From Mycobacterium sp. MS1601 (GTDB taxonomy: Bacteria > Actinomycetota > Actinomycetes > Mycobacteriales > Mycobacteriaceae): DNA of 5,086 nt. This document shows positions 1 through 4,827 of the stretch, piece by piece. The stretch's first letter is position 1, and each line of letters begins with the position of its first letter. The stretch lies in contig NZ_CP019425.1 of the NCBI RefSeq assembly GCF_001984215.1, forward strand, positions 1 through 5,086, given 5' to 3'. The position numbers were made by a program, and so were the translations under genes. The notes under the pieces were generated by a model. It searched no databases. It had not been told where the DNA came from and saw only the letters and a list, made by a program, of their open reading frames with translations.

Positions 1-252
1 GCCACCGGCGACGGACGCGCCCAGGTGATCACGCTGGCGCTGGTGCTCGGTGCACTGGAAGCCCGTACCGGCAAGGACGCCTGGCGGGGCAGCGGCTGGG
101 GCCACTACGTCGGAGCCGCCGAGCTGCTGCGCTTCCTGGCCGACAACGGCTACCCGCTGGCTGACATTGAGCGCGTCATCCTCGGCGAGCAAACCGCTGA
201 TGCACTCTATGACTCGCTGACCGAGCAGTCCGAGCCCGCCGAGGACGATTAG
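1..252 (+). CDS. ParB-like partition protein, C-terminal end (partial)
   Basis: The reading frame is open from the first base and stops at TAG 250-252, giving the last 83 residues of a protein that starts before the window. An in-frame GTG at 25 is probably an internal valine codon, since the frame and its codon bias continue upstream of it. The segment with KDAWRG, then LLRFLADNGYPLADIERVI, resembles the helical C-terminal tail of ParB/Spo0J-type proteins found on actinobacterial plasmids and integrative elements. Those proteins bind parS sites and help segregate DNA. The N-terminal nuclease/CTPase-like and helix-turn-helix domains that would prove this are outside the window. The tail ends in an acidic stretch (EPAEDD). 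Family assignment is from memory of the motif pattern, so it is tentative; that this is a real coding end is much surer. Confidence 0.5.
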   Translation, partial: ATGDGRAQVITLALVLGALEARTGKDAWRGSGWGHYVGAAELLRFLADNGYPLADIERVILGEQTADALYDSLTEQSEPAEDD

Positions 253-262
253 CCCCCACGTC

Positions 263-298
263 GGGAGGTGGGGCCGGTCAGCGCCGGTCCCACCTCCC
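263..298 (+). terminator. Long GC-rich hairpin, terminator of the ParB-like gene
   Basis: Ten bases after the stop codon, GGGAGGTGGG at 263-272 pairs perfectly with CCCACCTCCC at 289-298. The inner bases 273-278 and 283-288 extend the stem to 16 bp with two G-U pairs and a CAGC loop. No T-run follows, which is common for actinobacterial terminators. Its position just after the gene and its near-perfect stem make transcription termination the simplest role. Confidence 0.75.
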
Positions 299-774
299 GC
301 TGGGGACCGCCATCAGCAGGACCATGGTCGCGCATTTCATCCACGAAATCGACATCGCCGCGACCAGTGCAGCGGAAGCGCCTGACGGCGCTACTGAATA
401 ATTTTTCTGACCGCTTTCTCTTTTATCAATTGTGGCCGGCGGCCCGCTCCGCGCAAGGCCACGGATACGGCCTAACGGCCCGGAAACTTTTCCACGAATC
501 CGCTCGCAAAAGACGCTCACGGGGAAAACTTTCCGTCCGGACCTGTGCACTGCGCTGGGCCCTACGCCGGCCATGACATTGATGCGAGAAAGCGCCAAAG
601 AACAGGCAGCACCAAAGCTGAACAGGAGTGTGCGAACCCATGTTACGACCTATTCGAGGGTCCGATACCGACCAGAGCCATACCGGCCGAACGGGTTGCC
701 TTCAGCGTAATTACGCGCTGGTTTTCGCCCGGTCAAAAAAGGTCACAGCTTACCCACAAATAGCCTAATAAATG
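299..774. other. Gene-free, lower-GC region with short repeats (possible origin or centromere)
   Basis: No frame here shows the codon bias of the neighbouring genes, and both strands are broken into short frames. The region is less GC-rich than the rest, with an AT-rich patch at about 392-432. Visible elements are: ATTTC/GAAAT arms at 334-349; GTGGCC/GGCCAC at 432-462; direct ACGGCC copies at 467 and 475; GGAAA-N2-TTTCC palindromes at 482-493 and 523-534, 41 bp apart; AACAGG copies at 601 and 621; a perfect 12-bp palindrome GCGTAATTACGC at 705-716; GGTCA copies at 731 and 741, 10 bp apart; and TTACCCACA at 750-758, one base from a DnaA box. Lying between a partition-type gene and a replication-linked operon, it could hold parS sites, an origin or operators. 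None of these roles is proven by sequence alone. Confidence 0.4.
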
Positions 775-810
775 TTGCCTGACACGCCGAAATTCCGATA
801 TAATCGGAAT
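775..810 (+). promoter_or_regulatory. nrdH operon promoter with operator-like palindrome over the -10
   Basis: A perfect -10 hexamer TATAAT lies at 799-804, with TTGCCT at 775-780 as a plausible -35 and an 18-bp spacer. The -10 is embedded in a perfect inverted repeat, ATTCCGAT-ATA-ATCGGAAT at 792-810, so a dimeric protein bound there would cover the -10 and block RNA polymerase. An alternative -10, TATAAC, lies at 812-817. The start would fall near 811, leaving a leader of roughly 40 nt before nrdH. I did not recognise an NrdR box. The promoter call is fairly secure; the identity of the repressor is unknown. Confidence 0.65.
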
Positions 811-849
811 ATATAACAGCAATTCGTGGCAACCCTTAAGGAGTGAGAA

Positions 850-1095
850 ATGACCGCCATCACCGTCTACACAAAGCCCGCCTGTGTGCAATGCAACGCG
901 ACCTTCCGGGCATTGGACAAAGCAGGTGTGGATTACGCGAAAGTCGACATCACCGTCGACAGCGACGCCCGCGACTACGTGATGGGACTGGGCTACCTGC
1001 AGGCCCCCGCCGTGGTGGCCGGCGGACAGCACTGGTCCGGTTTCCGGCCCGACCGCATAACTGAGGTCAGCAAAGCCCACCCGCTGAGCGCCTGA
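850..1095 (+). CDS. nrdH: NrdH-type glutaredoxin-like redoxin
   Basis: This 81-residue thiol-disulfide redoxin has the NrdH hallmarks. It has a thioredoxin-fold start (ITVYTKPAC), the redox motif CVQC at residues 12-15, the cis-proline region QAPAVV around Pro53, and WSGFRPD at 62-68, the NrdH signature near the C-terminus. NrdH proteins reduce the class Ib ribonucleotide reductase NrdE and take electrons from thioredoxin reductase in the cytoplasm. Length matches the family. AAGGAG at 838-843, six bases before the ATG, fixes the start. Unlike the usual nrdH-nrdI-nrdE-nrdF order, no reductase gene follows; the next genes are unknown and DnaB-like. This suggests an element-borne copy that supports host dNTP supply during element replication, which is inference. 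It is first in its operon and controlled by the palindromic promoter upstream. Confidence 0.93.
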   Translation: MTAITVYTKPACVQCNATFRALDKAGVDYAKVDITVDSDARDYVMGLGYLQAPAVVAGGQHWSGFRPDRITEVSKAHPLSA

Positions 1096-1124
1096 TCACC
1101 GTTGACCACGACAGGAGACCCACG

Positions 1125-1763
1125 ATGTACCAGCTATCCATCGACCACCAAGGCCGGTCGGTCACCACCACCGACCACCCCGACCGCGACGACGCTCACC
1201 GCAGCCTCATCAACTACGTCATCGGCGCCGACTACTACCTGCGCCCGCTGCCCACGCACCCCGACACCACCCGCTACGAACTGCTCGCCCTGGCCGAACC
1301 CGACAGCCGCGCCACCAGGCCGCATCACACGGGACACGCCACCATCGCCCCGGCCGGTCACGAAGCCAGCGAGACCGCCACCTACCACGCCGCCGTCGCC
1401 GCGCAGCGATGGATCACCGACCACCACGACACCTGGCACCACGGGTCCGACACCGACCCCGGAGCGCGCTACCCGCTGGCGGTCCTCACCGCCGCCCGCG
1501 CCGAAGGCCACTGCTGGTTCGCCGCTGGCACACTCTGGCGCGAAGCCGCACAGCTGGCCGGAGTCGAGCTGCCCACCGCACCCGATCAGCATGTCCTGGA
1601 GACACTGCGCCATCACGCCCTGAGCCAGGCCGGTACTCACCCCAGCCCCGCCGAGCTGGCCGCCGCCGTGCACGCCGCTTTGCCCACCGCCACCACCACC
1701 GACCAAGCCAGCGCCCTGACGTGGTGGTATGCCCTGCTGATCTGGGGGGCCACCGCATCATGA
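1125..1763 (+). CDS. Hypothetical protein, 212 aa, His-rich, operon member
   Basis: I do not recognise the family. AGGAG at 1113-1117, seven bases before the ATG, supports the start, and third-position GC bias is strong throughout. The N-terminal part (residues 1-60) looks like a small alpha/beta domain, MYQLSIDHQGRSV followed by a helix around DDAHRSLINYVIG and a strand RYELLALAE. A histidine- and threonine-rich middle section (about 62-112) follows. The C-terminal half is mostly helical (LAVLTAARAEGHCWFAAGTLWREAA split over 118-142, and 175-186), ending in the hydrophobic stretch WWYALLIWGA at 200-209. That stretch is too short and isolated to call a membrane segment. It sits 29 bp after nrdH and its TGA overlaps the next gene's ATG (ATGA), indicating translational coupling to the DnaB-like protein. 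Confidence 0.85.
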   Translation: MYQLSIDHQGRSVTTTDHPDRDDAHRSLINYVIGADYYLRPLPTHPDTTRYELLALAEPDSRATRPHHTGHATIAPAGHEASETATYHAAVAAQRWITDHHDTWHHGSDTDPGARYPLAVLTAARAEGHCWFAAGTLWREAAQLAGVELPTAPDQHVLETLRHHALSQAGTHPSPAELAAAVHAALPTATTTDQASALTWWYALLIWGATAS

Positions 1764-2380
1764 CCGCCGCGCACCGCGCCCCACTGCACGTCGTCCCCGA
1801 CAACGACACCGACCGGGCGGCCACCGAAGACTTCGAGCTCAGCGCCGAACCGAGCGGCGAAACCATCGCCGCACGATGGGAGCCGGAAAATCAGCTCCTC
1901 GGAGCCCTGCTGTGGATGCCCTACACCCGAGCGCGCACGTTCTGCGACCTCATCCCCGACACCGCCATCTGGCGGCCCATGAACCGCTGGGTCTACGAGA
2001 TCATCCGCCGCGTCACCGACGCCCGCCGCGACCCCGATCCGGTCACCGTATTGGCCTACGGTCGTCAACACGCCGCCACCCAGTCGCTGGACCCCACTCG
2101 CCCCCCGACCGCCGGCCAACACCACCGACTGGCCCTGCATCTGGCCGACCTCTACACCCACACCGTCAGCGCCGCCGCAGCAGCCAACCACGCGCGCGAC
2201 GTGCTCGACGAGGCGTACCGCCGCGCGGTGCGCGAACACGGAATCCGCATGCAGCAGATGGCCGACAGTGGCGCCGACCGTGCCGACCTCACCACCCACA
2301 TCGGCACCGCCCGCGACGACCTCGCCGAACTGTGGCGACGCGCCGAAGCGGCCGCCCAGCCCGGATGGGACCAGCCGTGA
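1760..2380 (+). CDS. Stand-alone DnaB helicase N-terminal-domain protein
   Basis: The 206-residue product matches the layout of the N-terminal domain of replicative DnaB helicase. Residues about 39-100 contain WEPENQLLGALLW, then IPDTAIWRPMNRWVYEII, then PVTVLAYGR, equivalent to the DnaB pattern of an early helix, the 'F.. xxHxxIyxai' region and 'vt...L'. Residues about 130-170 (LADLYTHTVSAAAAANHARDVLDEAYRRAV split by helices) resemble the DnaB linker region with its Y...R motif. The RecA-like ATPase domain, with Walker A and B motifs, is absent, and the following gene does not supply it. In DnaB this domain forms the collar and binds primase DnaG. An adaptor, loader or inhibitor acting on host DnaB or DnaG is therefore possible. 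The ATG overlaps the preceding stop by ATGA. Residues 1-35 are probably disordered. Domain identity is by pattern only. Confidence 0.72.
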   Translation: MTAAHRAPLHVVPDNDTDRAATEDFELSAEPSGETIAARWEPENQLLGALLWMPYTRARTFCDLIPDTAIWRPMNRWVYEIIRRVTDARRDPDPVTVLAYGRQHAATQSLDPTRPPTAGQHHRLALHLADLYTHTVSAAAAANHARDVLDEAYRRAVREHGIRMQQMADSGADRADLTTHIGTARDDLAELWRRAEAAAQPGWDQP

Positions 2381-2571
2381 TGAGCCCCGGCCGTACCTCC
2401 ACCCCGGTCAGCGTCGATCTGCGCATCGCCGCCCGCGCTGGCCAAGCGGTCCAATCCTGCACCGCCCAGGACCACGGCCAATCCGCCCGCACCGCGCACG
2501 CCTGGATCGACACCCTGCACAACCGCGCCCGCCGCGCTGCCGAGCGGCAACGTACGCGGTCGCAGCGCTGA
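2380..2571 (+). CDS. Small basic hypothetical protein, 63 aa
   Basis: The ATG at 2380 overlaps the previous TGA (TGATG), and GTG at 2377 is an alternative start two residues' distance upstream in the same frame. This coupled position and GC-biased third codon positions support a real gene, although the same frame extends upstream as a shadow of the DnaB-like gene. The protein starts MSPGRTSTPVSVDLRIAAR and ends with a strongly basic helix (HNRARRAAERQRTRSQR), so it may bind nucleic acid or a partner protein. The family is not recognised. It is the last gene of the nrdH operon; 78 bp separate it from the protease gene. Confidence 0.65.
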   Translation: MSPGRTSTPVSVDLRIAARAGQAVQSCTAQDHGQSARTAHAWIDTLHNRARRAAERQRTRSQR

Positions 2572-2649
2572 GCCTGCGCCCGAACCCGGGTTGTCAGCGG
2601 TCGCGCCCACAATGATTCGCAGCACCCACCAGGAAGAAAGGGACTCGCG
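2572..2649 (+). promoter_or_regulatory. Short intergenic gap with 10-bp palindrome and weak promoter-like site
   Basis: The gap holds the perfect palindrome AACCCGGGTT at 2583-2592, overlapped by TTGTCA at 2591-2596, which matches five of six -35 consensus bases. AATGAT at 2611-2616 could be a -10, but the spacer is only 14 bp. The protease may thus have its own promoter or be read through from the operon. The ribosome binding site is the purine run AAAGGGA at 2637-2643. Confidence 0.3.
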
Positions 2650-3321
2650 ATGCGGCCCACCCGAGCAGCAACACTGACCGCCCTCGCCGGGACCCTCATC
2701 CCCATCACCAGCCTGTTCGCACCCGCGCTCAGCCATGCCGGCGCCTACACCGTCGCCGCCGGCGACGAGATCGCCGTGCACTCGAACACCGGGTCCACCA
2801 CGTGCACGCTGGGCTACACCTACACCGCCGGGGCCACCACCTATGGGGTCACTGCCGGCCACTGCACTCGAGGTGGCGGCTCCGCAGTATCCGACCACGA
2901 CAGCGGGGCCACCGGCGCCGTCGCCGTCGCCGTCAACGACCCCGATCCGCTTTTCGACGACTTCGCGCTGATCAACTTCGGCACCAGCCGATCGGTGTCC
3001 ACGATCAACGGCATGCCCGTCAGCGGCATGGGTGTTCCAGATCCCGCAATCACCGTGTGTCGCAGCGGAATCCGCACCAAGACCGTCTGTGGACAGCTCC
3101 ACGGGCGGCTACTCGGCTACCAATACAGCGTGACCGGGATGCCCGAAAGCATCCCCGGCGACTCCGGAGCGCCCGTGTGGCAGCCCGCCAGCGACGGCAC
3201 CGCCACCATCGTCGGTATCTGGCTAGGCGAGCACCACACCCACAGCGGCACCCGCACCGGCCGCTTCACCAGCCTGACCGAATCGCTGACCGATCTGGTC
3301 GTCGCCGGCCTGCAGCGCTGA
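2650..3321 (+). CDS. Secreted S1-family (trypsin/streptogrisin-like) serine protease
   Basis: The 223-residue product has a Sec signal peptide: a basic start (MRPTR), a hydrophobic core to about residue 27, and a likely cut after SHA at 28-30. The mature part shows the S1 triad in order: His71 in TAGHC, Asp104 in FDDFALI, and Ser172 in PGDSGAPVW. Cys52 and Cys72 flank the His loop, and Cys137 with Cys147 frame the CRSG...CG element typical of actinobacterial S1 proteases. These probably form two disulfides, as expected outside the cytoplasm. Mature length, about 190 residues, fits a compact streptogrisin-like catalytic domain without a large pro-region. No membrane anchor or cell-wall signal is visible. 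It would cleave extracellular or surface proteins; the substrate is unknown. Its place beside replication-type genes is unusual. Confidence 0.9.
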   Translation: MRPTRAATLTALAGTLIPITSLFAPALSHAGAYTVAAGDEIAVHSNTGSTTCTLGYTYTAGATTYGVTAGHCTRGGGSAVSDHDSGATGAVAVAVNDPDPLFDDFALINFGTSRSVSTINGMPVSGMGVPDPAITVCRSGIRTKTVCGQLHGRLLGYQYSVTGMPESIPGDSGAPVWQPASDGTATIVGIWLGEHHTHSGTRTGRFTSLTESLTDLVVAGLQR

Positions 3322-3360
3322 CCCCGGGAGCGGGCCGGTGCCCGTGTGCACTGGGAAAGC

Positions 3361-3375
3361 CGGCGCGCAGCGCCG
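3361..3375 (+). terminator. GC hairpin downstream of the protease gene
   Basis: CGGCGC at 3361-3366 pairs perfectly with GCGCCG at 3370-3375 across a GCA loop, 39 bp after the protease stop. No T-run follows. It may end the protease transcript, but a 6-bp GC stem is not rare in DNA of this composition. Confidence 0.35.
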
Positions 3376-3486
3376 CCCACATCTATCCACCAAACCCGCG
3401 CGCTGGGCTGAGAAACAACCCCGGTCCATTCTCGCCACCGTGTCGATTGCGCGAAATACCGCCTCGCAGAACCTGTTCGGGGTGAA

Positions 3487-3501
3487 GGCACTTATAGTGC
3501 C
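3487..3501 (+). promoter_or_regulatory. Palindrome GGCACT-TAT-AGTGCC with -10-like core
   Basis: Perfect 6-bp arms flank a TAT centre, and the -10-like hexamer TATAGT lies at 3493-3498 inside it. No good -35 is seen 16-18 bp upstream. The design, a -10 inside an inverted repeat, parallels the nrdH promoter although the arm sequences differ. A transcript from here would run through both hairpins and the first 259-bp repeat into the 179-aa gene. Confidence 0.4.
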
Positions 3502-3545
3502 AGCCACTGACGGCCCGTCACCTCGCCCGCGCCCCACCTGTCAAG

Positions 3546-3563
3546 CGGCGCCCGGAGGCGCCG
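3546..3563 (+). repeat. Perfect GC hairpin next to the repeat boundary
   Basis: CGGCGCC at 3546-3552 pairs with GGCGCCG at 3557-3563 around a CGGA loop. It ends two bases before the first 259-bp repeat begins and is not part of the repeat. A different hairpin, CGGTCGC/GCGACCG at 4795-4821, occupies a similar place before the second copy. Confidence 0.55.
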
Positions 3564-3565
3564 AT

Positions 3566-3824
3566 GCCCGCCTGCGGCGGGCGTGGTCCGTAGCCCCTCA
3601 CCTTTAACCGTTCAGCTGGGTCGCCCAGTGTGACCGACGAGGCCCCGTCACGCGCAACCCACACCCGCGCCGAACTGCGCAGGCCGAGTGACCTTTTCGG
3701 CCCTATCAAGCTCGCTGCCGCTCGCGGGCCGAAAACCCTGCTCCGCTCGTCACGGCCTCTTCGAGGTTGCGCGCGCCACCCCGCCGGTCCCCCGCAACCC
3801 CAGCGCTAACCGGCGCACCCAACC
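3566..3824. repeat. 259-bp direct repeat, copy 1 (candidate structured RNA/DNA element)
   Basis: This block recurs at 4828-5086 with one difference in 259 bases (A at 3752, G at 5014). It opens with a perfect hairpin, GCCCGCC-TGC-GGCGGGC at 3566-3582. Other pairings inside are CTGGG/CCCAG at 3616-3628, GGCCGA/TCGGCC at 3682-3702, TTTTCGGCCC/GGGCCGAAAA at 3694-3735, CCTC/GAGG at 3756-3766, GGTTGCG/CGCAACC at 3765-3799 and GCCGGT/ACCGGC at 3783-3814. Several overlap and so exclude each other. It ends 21 bp before the ATG of the 179-aa gene. A frame on the minus strand exists in both copies but lacks supporting features. A cis-acting RNA leader, a recombination site or an origin component are all possible. 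I do not recognise a known RNA family. Confidence 0.9.
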
Positions 3825-3845
3825 CGTACACGAACGGAGAACACC

Positions 3846-4385
3846 ATGACCAAGATCGCCATCCCCGAGTCGCACATCGGCATCCCCGCCGGAGCGATCT
3901 CCCAGGCCTACGTACGACTGCGCGGCGCCCAACGGCCCGACATCAGCGTCCATCACGCCCACACCGACATCGCCCGCGTCACCCTCACCTGGGGACGCAT
4001 CCTGTTCACCTTCTTCAACACCCAAGCAGCCCAGGGCGTGCTGGAAGCCTTCGGAGCCGCCCGCCAGGCGCTGGCCGGGCTCCCCGACAACCTCGCCCCG
4101 CGCGACCAACAGCCCTACGACGGGCCCGCCATCGGCGTCGACTGGACCCGACGCCCGCCCTACGCCGTCACCCGCCGCGAAGCCCTCACCCCCGACAAGC
4201 GACGCACCATCCGCTGGGTCGAGGTCTACATGCGGCCCGTGACATTCCAGATCGTCGACCTCGCCGCCTACCGCAGCGCTGTCGAAGTCCTCCAACTCGC
4301 CCACAAAACAGCCGCTGCCGTCTGCCTGGACGGAGACCAACACCGCTTCGATCCCACCGACGCCAGCTACCGCCCGCCCCGGTGA
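3846..4385 (+). CDS. Hypothetical protein, 179 aa, downstream of the repeat leader
   Basis: The family is not recognised. GGAGA at 3836-3840, five bases before the ATG, and strong third-position GC bias from that ATG onward support the start. No signal peptide or membrane segment is seen, so it is probably cytoplasmic. It looks alpha/beta: strands around ARVTLTWGRILFTFF (43-57), a helix AAQGVLEAFGAARQALAGL (61-79), a proline-rich linker with tyrosines (87-107), a basic stretch DKRRTIRWVEVYMR (117-130), a strand-helix FQIVDLAAYRSAVEVLQLA (134-152), and a C-terminal tail with the only cysteine at 160. Its expression may depend on the structured leader just upstream. It is followed by a strong inverted repeat and then by the 95-aa gene. 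Confidence 0.85.
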   Translation: MTKIAIPESHIGIPAGAISQAYVRLRGAQRPDISVHHAHTDIARVTLTWGRILFTFFNTQAAQGVLEAFGAARQALAGLPDNLAPRDQQPYDGPAIGVDWTRRPPYAVTRREALTPDKRRTIRWVEVYMRPVTFQIVDLAAYRSAVEVLQLAHKTAAAVCLDGDQHRFDPTDASYRPPR

Positions 4386-4428
4386 TCCACAGGGGCCGCA
4401 CTTATCCACAACCGGGAGTGCGGCCCCT
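4383..4428. promoter_or_regulatory. 12-bp inverted repeat with DnaA box in its loop
   Basis: AGGGGCCGCACT at 4391-4402 and AGTGCGGCCCCT at 4417-4428 are perfect 12-bp arms around a 14-base spacer. The spacer plus one stem base contains TTATCCACA at 4402-4410, a perfect match to the DnaA-box consensus. A one-mismatch copy, TGATCCACA, lies 19 bp upstream at 4383-4391 and overlaps the stop codon of the 179-aa gene. The hairpin could simply be that gene's terminator, since no T-run is required in these bacteria. The DnaA box makes a replication or DnaA-control role worth considering. Confidence 0.6.
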
Positions 4429-4429
4429 C

Positions 4430-4449
4430 CCGCCACCGCCTCCTGGCGG
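4430..4449 (+). repeat. Second small hairpin before the 95-aa gene
   Basis: CCGCCA at 4430-4435 pairs with TGGCGG at 4444-4449 around an 8-base spacer. It follows the DnaA-box hairpin by one base and ends 13 bp before the next ATG, so it could affect translation of the 95-aa gene or add to termination. Confidence 0.35.
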
Positions 4450-4462
4450 CGATCATCGGAAC

Positions 4463-4750
4463 ATGACCATCACCTGGGCAGTGACCAGCAGCGGCCACCG
4501 CAGCGAGCAGACCATCATCGGTCTCGGCGACAACCCCGCCCACGCACGCATCCGGCTCACGGCCGCCACCGCGGCCCTGATCGCCCGCGCCGGCGATGAC
4601 GAATGGCCGCGCTACACACTGCACCTCGGAGCCGACCTCGCCGCCATCATCCAGACCGGCGACGGCGTCGACGGCAGCCCCGACCACACCGCCACCGCCG
4701 AGCTCCTCGCCTGCCTGCACCACGACAGCCCCAACCCCTTCACGCCGTAA
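4463..4750 (+). CDS. Hypothetical protein, 95 aa
   Basis: The family is not recognised. The same frame is open far upstream as a shadow of the 179-aa gene, but ATG 4463, after the intergenic hairpins, is the sensible start. Its ribosome binding site is weak (CGGA at about 4457-4460, close to the start). The product begins MTITWAVTSSGHRSEQT, has a helix ARIRLTAATAALIARAG at 28-44, a strand RYTLHLG at 50-56, and a helix TATAELLACLHHD at 76-88, with an acidic overall character. It looks like a small soluble alpha/beta protein. A hairpin terminator follows 12 bp after the stop. Codon bias and the bounded position support a real gene; function is unknown. Confidence 0.65.
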   Translation: MTITWAVTSSGHRSEQTIIGLGDNPAHARIRLTAATAALIARAGDDEWPRYTLHLGADLAAIIQTGDGVDGSPDHTATAELLACLHHDSPNPFTP

Positions 4751-4762
4751 CCCCCGCACACC

Positions 4763-4782
4763 ACACCGCCGCGGTGCGGTGT
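4763..4782 (+). terminator. Hairpin terminator after the 95-aa gene
   Basis: ACACCGC at 4763-4769 pairs perfectly with GCGGTGT at 4776-4782 across a 6-base loop, 12 bp after the stop, followed by CTTCG rather than a T-run. This is the usual look of a high-GC actinobacterial terminator. Confidence 0.6.
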
Positions 4783-4794
4783 CTTCGCCGTGCG

Positions 4795-4821
4795 CGGTCG
4801 CCGGCGCACTAGGTGCGACCG
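4795..4821 (+). repeat. Hairpin directly before repeat copy 2
   Basis: CGGTCGC at 4795-4801 pairs with GCGACCG at 4815-4821; within its 13-base loop region lies a smaller alternative, CGCAC-TAG-GTGCG. It precedes repeat copy 2 by six bases, as an unrelated hairpin precedes copy 1. Confidence 0.4.
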
Positions 4822-4827
4822 GCGGAG

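Larger units (their letters stand above)
3322..3845. other. Gene-free leader region upstream of the 179-aa gene
   Basis: About 520 bp without a frame that shows the local codon bias. In order it holds the hairpin at 3361-3375, a near-match to a DnaA box at about 3381-3390, the palindrome with a -10-like core at 3487-3501, two adjacent GC hairpins at 3546-3563 and 3566-3582, the 259-bp repeat at 3566-3824, and the ribosome binding site GGAGA at 3836-3840. If transcription starts at the palindrome, the 179-aa gene has a leader of about 340 nt rich in inverted repeats. Confidence 0.6.

Noticed and set aside
324..401. A 25-codon frame starting MVAHFIHEIDIAAT.
   Set aside because: Very short, without a clear ribosome binding site and in a region of mixed base composition.
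640..768. A 42-codon frame starting MLRPIRGSDTD, with AGGAG at 624-628.
   Set aside because: The spacing to the ATG is 11 bases, third-position GC is low compared with the neighbours, and no family is recognised. A leader peptide cannot be excluded, but support is too thin for a gene call.
927..935. TGTGGATTA, a one-mismatch reverse DnaA box inside nrdH.
   Set aside because: It encodes conserved-position residues of nrdH and can arise from codon choice alone.
1134..1706. Long minus-strand frame of 190 codons opposite the 212-aa gene.
   Set aside because: Glycine- and valine-rich composition typical of the antisense of a GC-biased gene; the + strand gene has a ribosome binding site and coupled neighbour.
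2152..3102. Minus-strand frame of 316 codons across the operon end and the protease.
   Set aside because: It spans three well-supported + strand features including the protease triad, and its composition is a shadow of them.
3518..3709. Minus-strand frame in both repeat copies (also 4612-4971), sharing 47 residues that begin with a TTG start.
   Set aside because: The identity follows automatically from the DNA repeat. The two frames diverge as soon as the repeat ends, no ribosome binding site was evident, and the inverted repeats explain the conservation better.
3694..3735. The TTTTCGGCCC/GGGCCGAAAA pair as a terminator.
   Set aside because: The T-run is on the 5' arm and the A-run on the 3' arm on both strands, the opposite of an intrinsic terminator.
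3767..4462. The + strand frame upstream of ATG 4463, open from 3767.
   Set aside because: It is an Arg/Pro/His-rich shadow of the 179-aa gene; only the part from 4463 looks like a protein.
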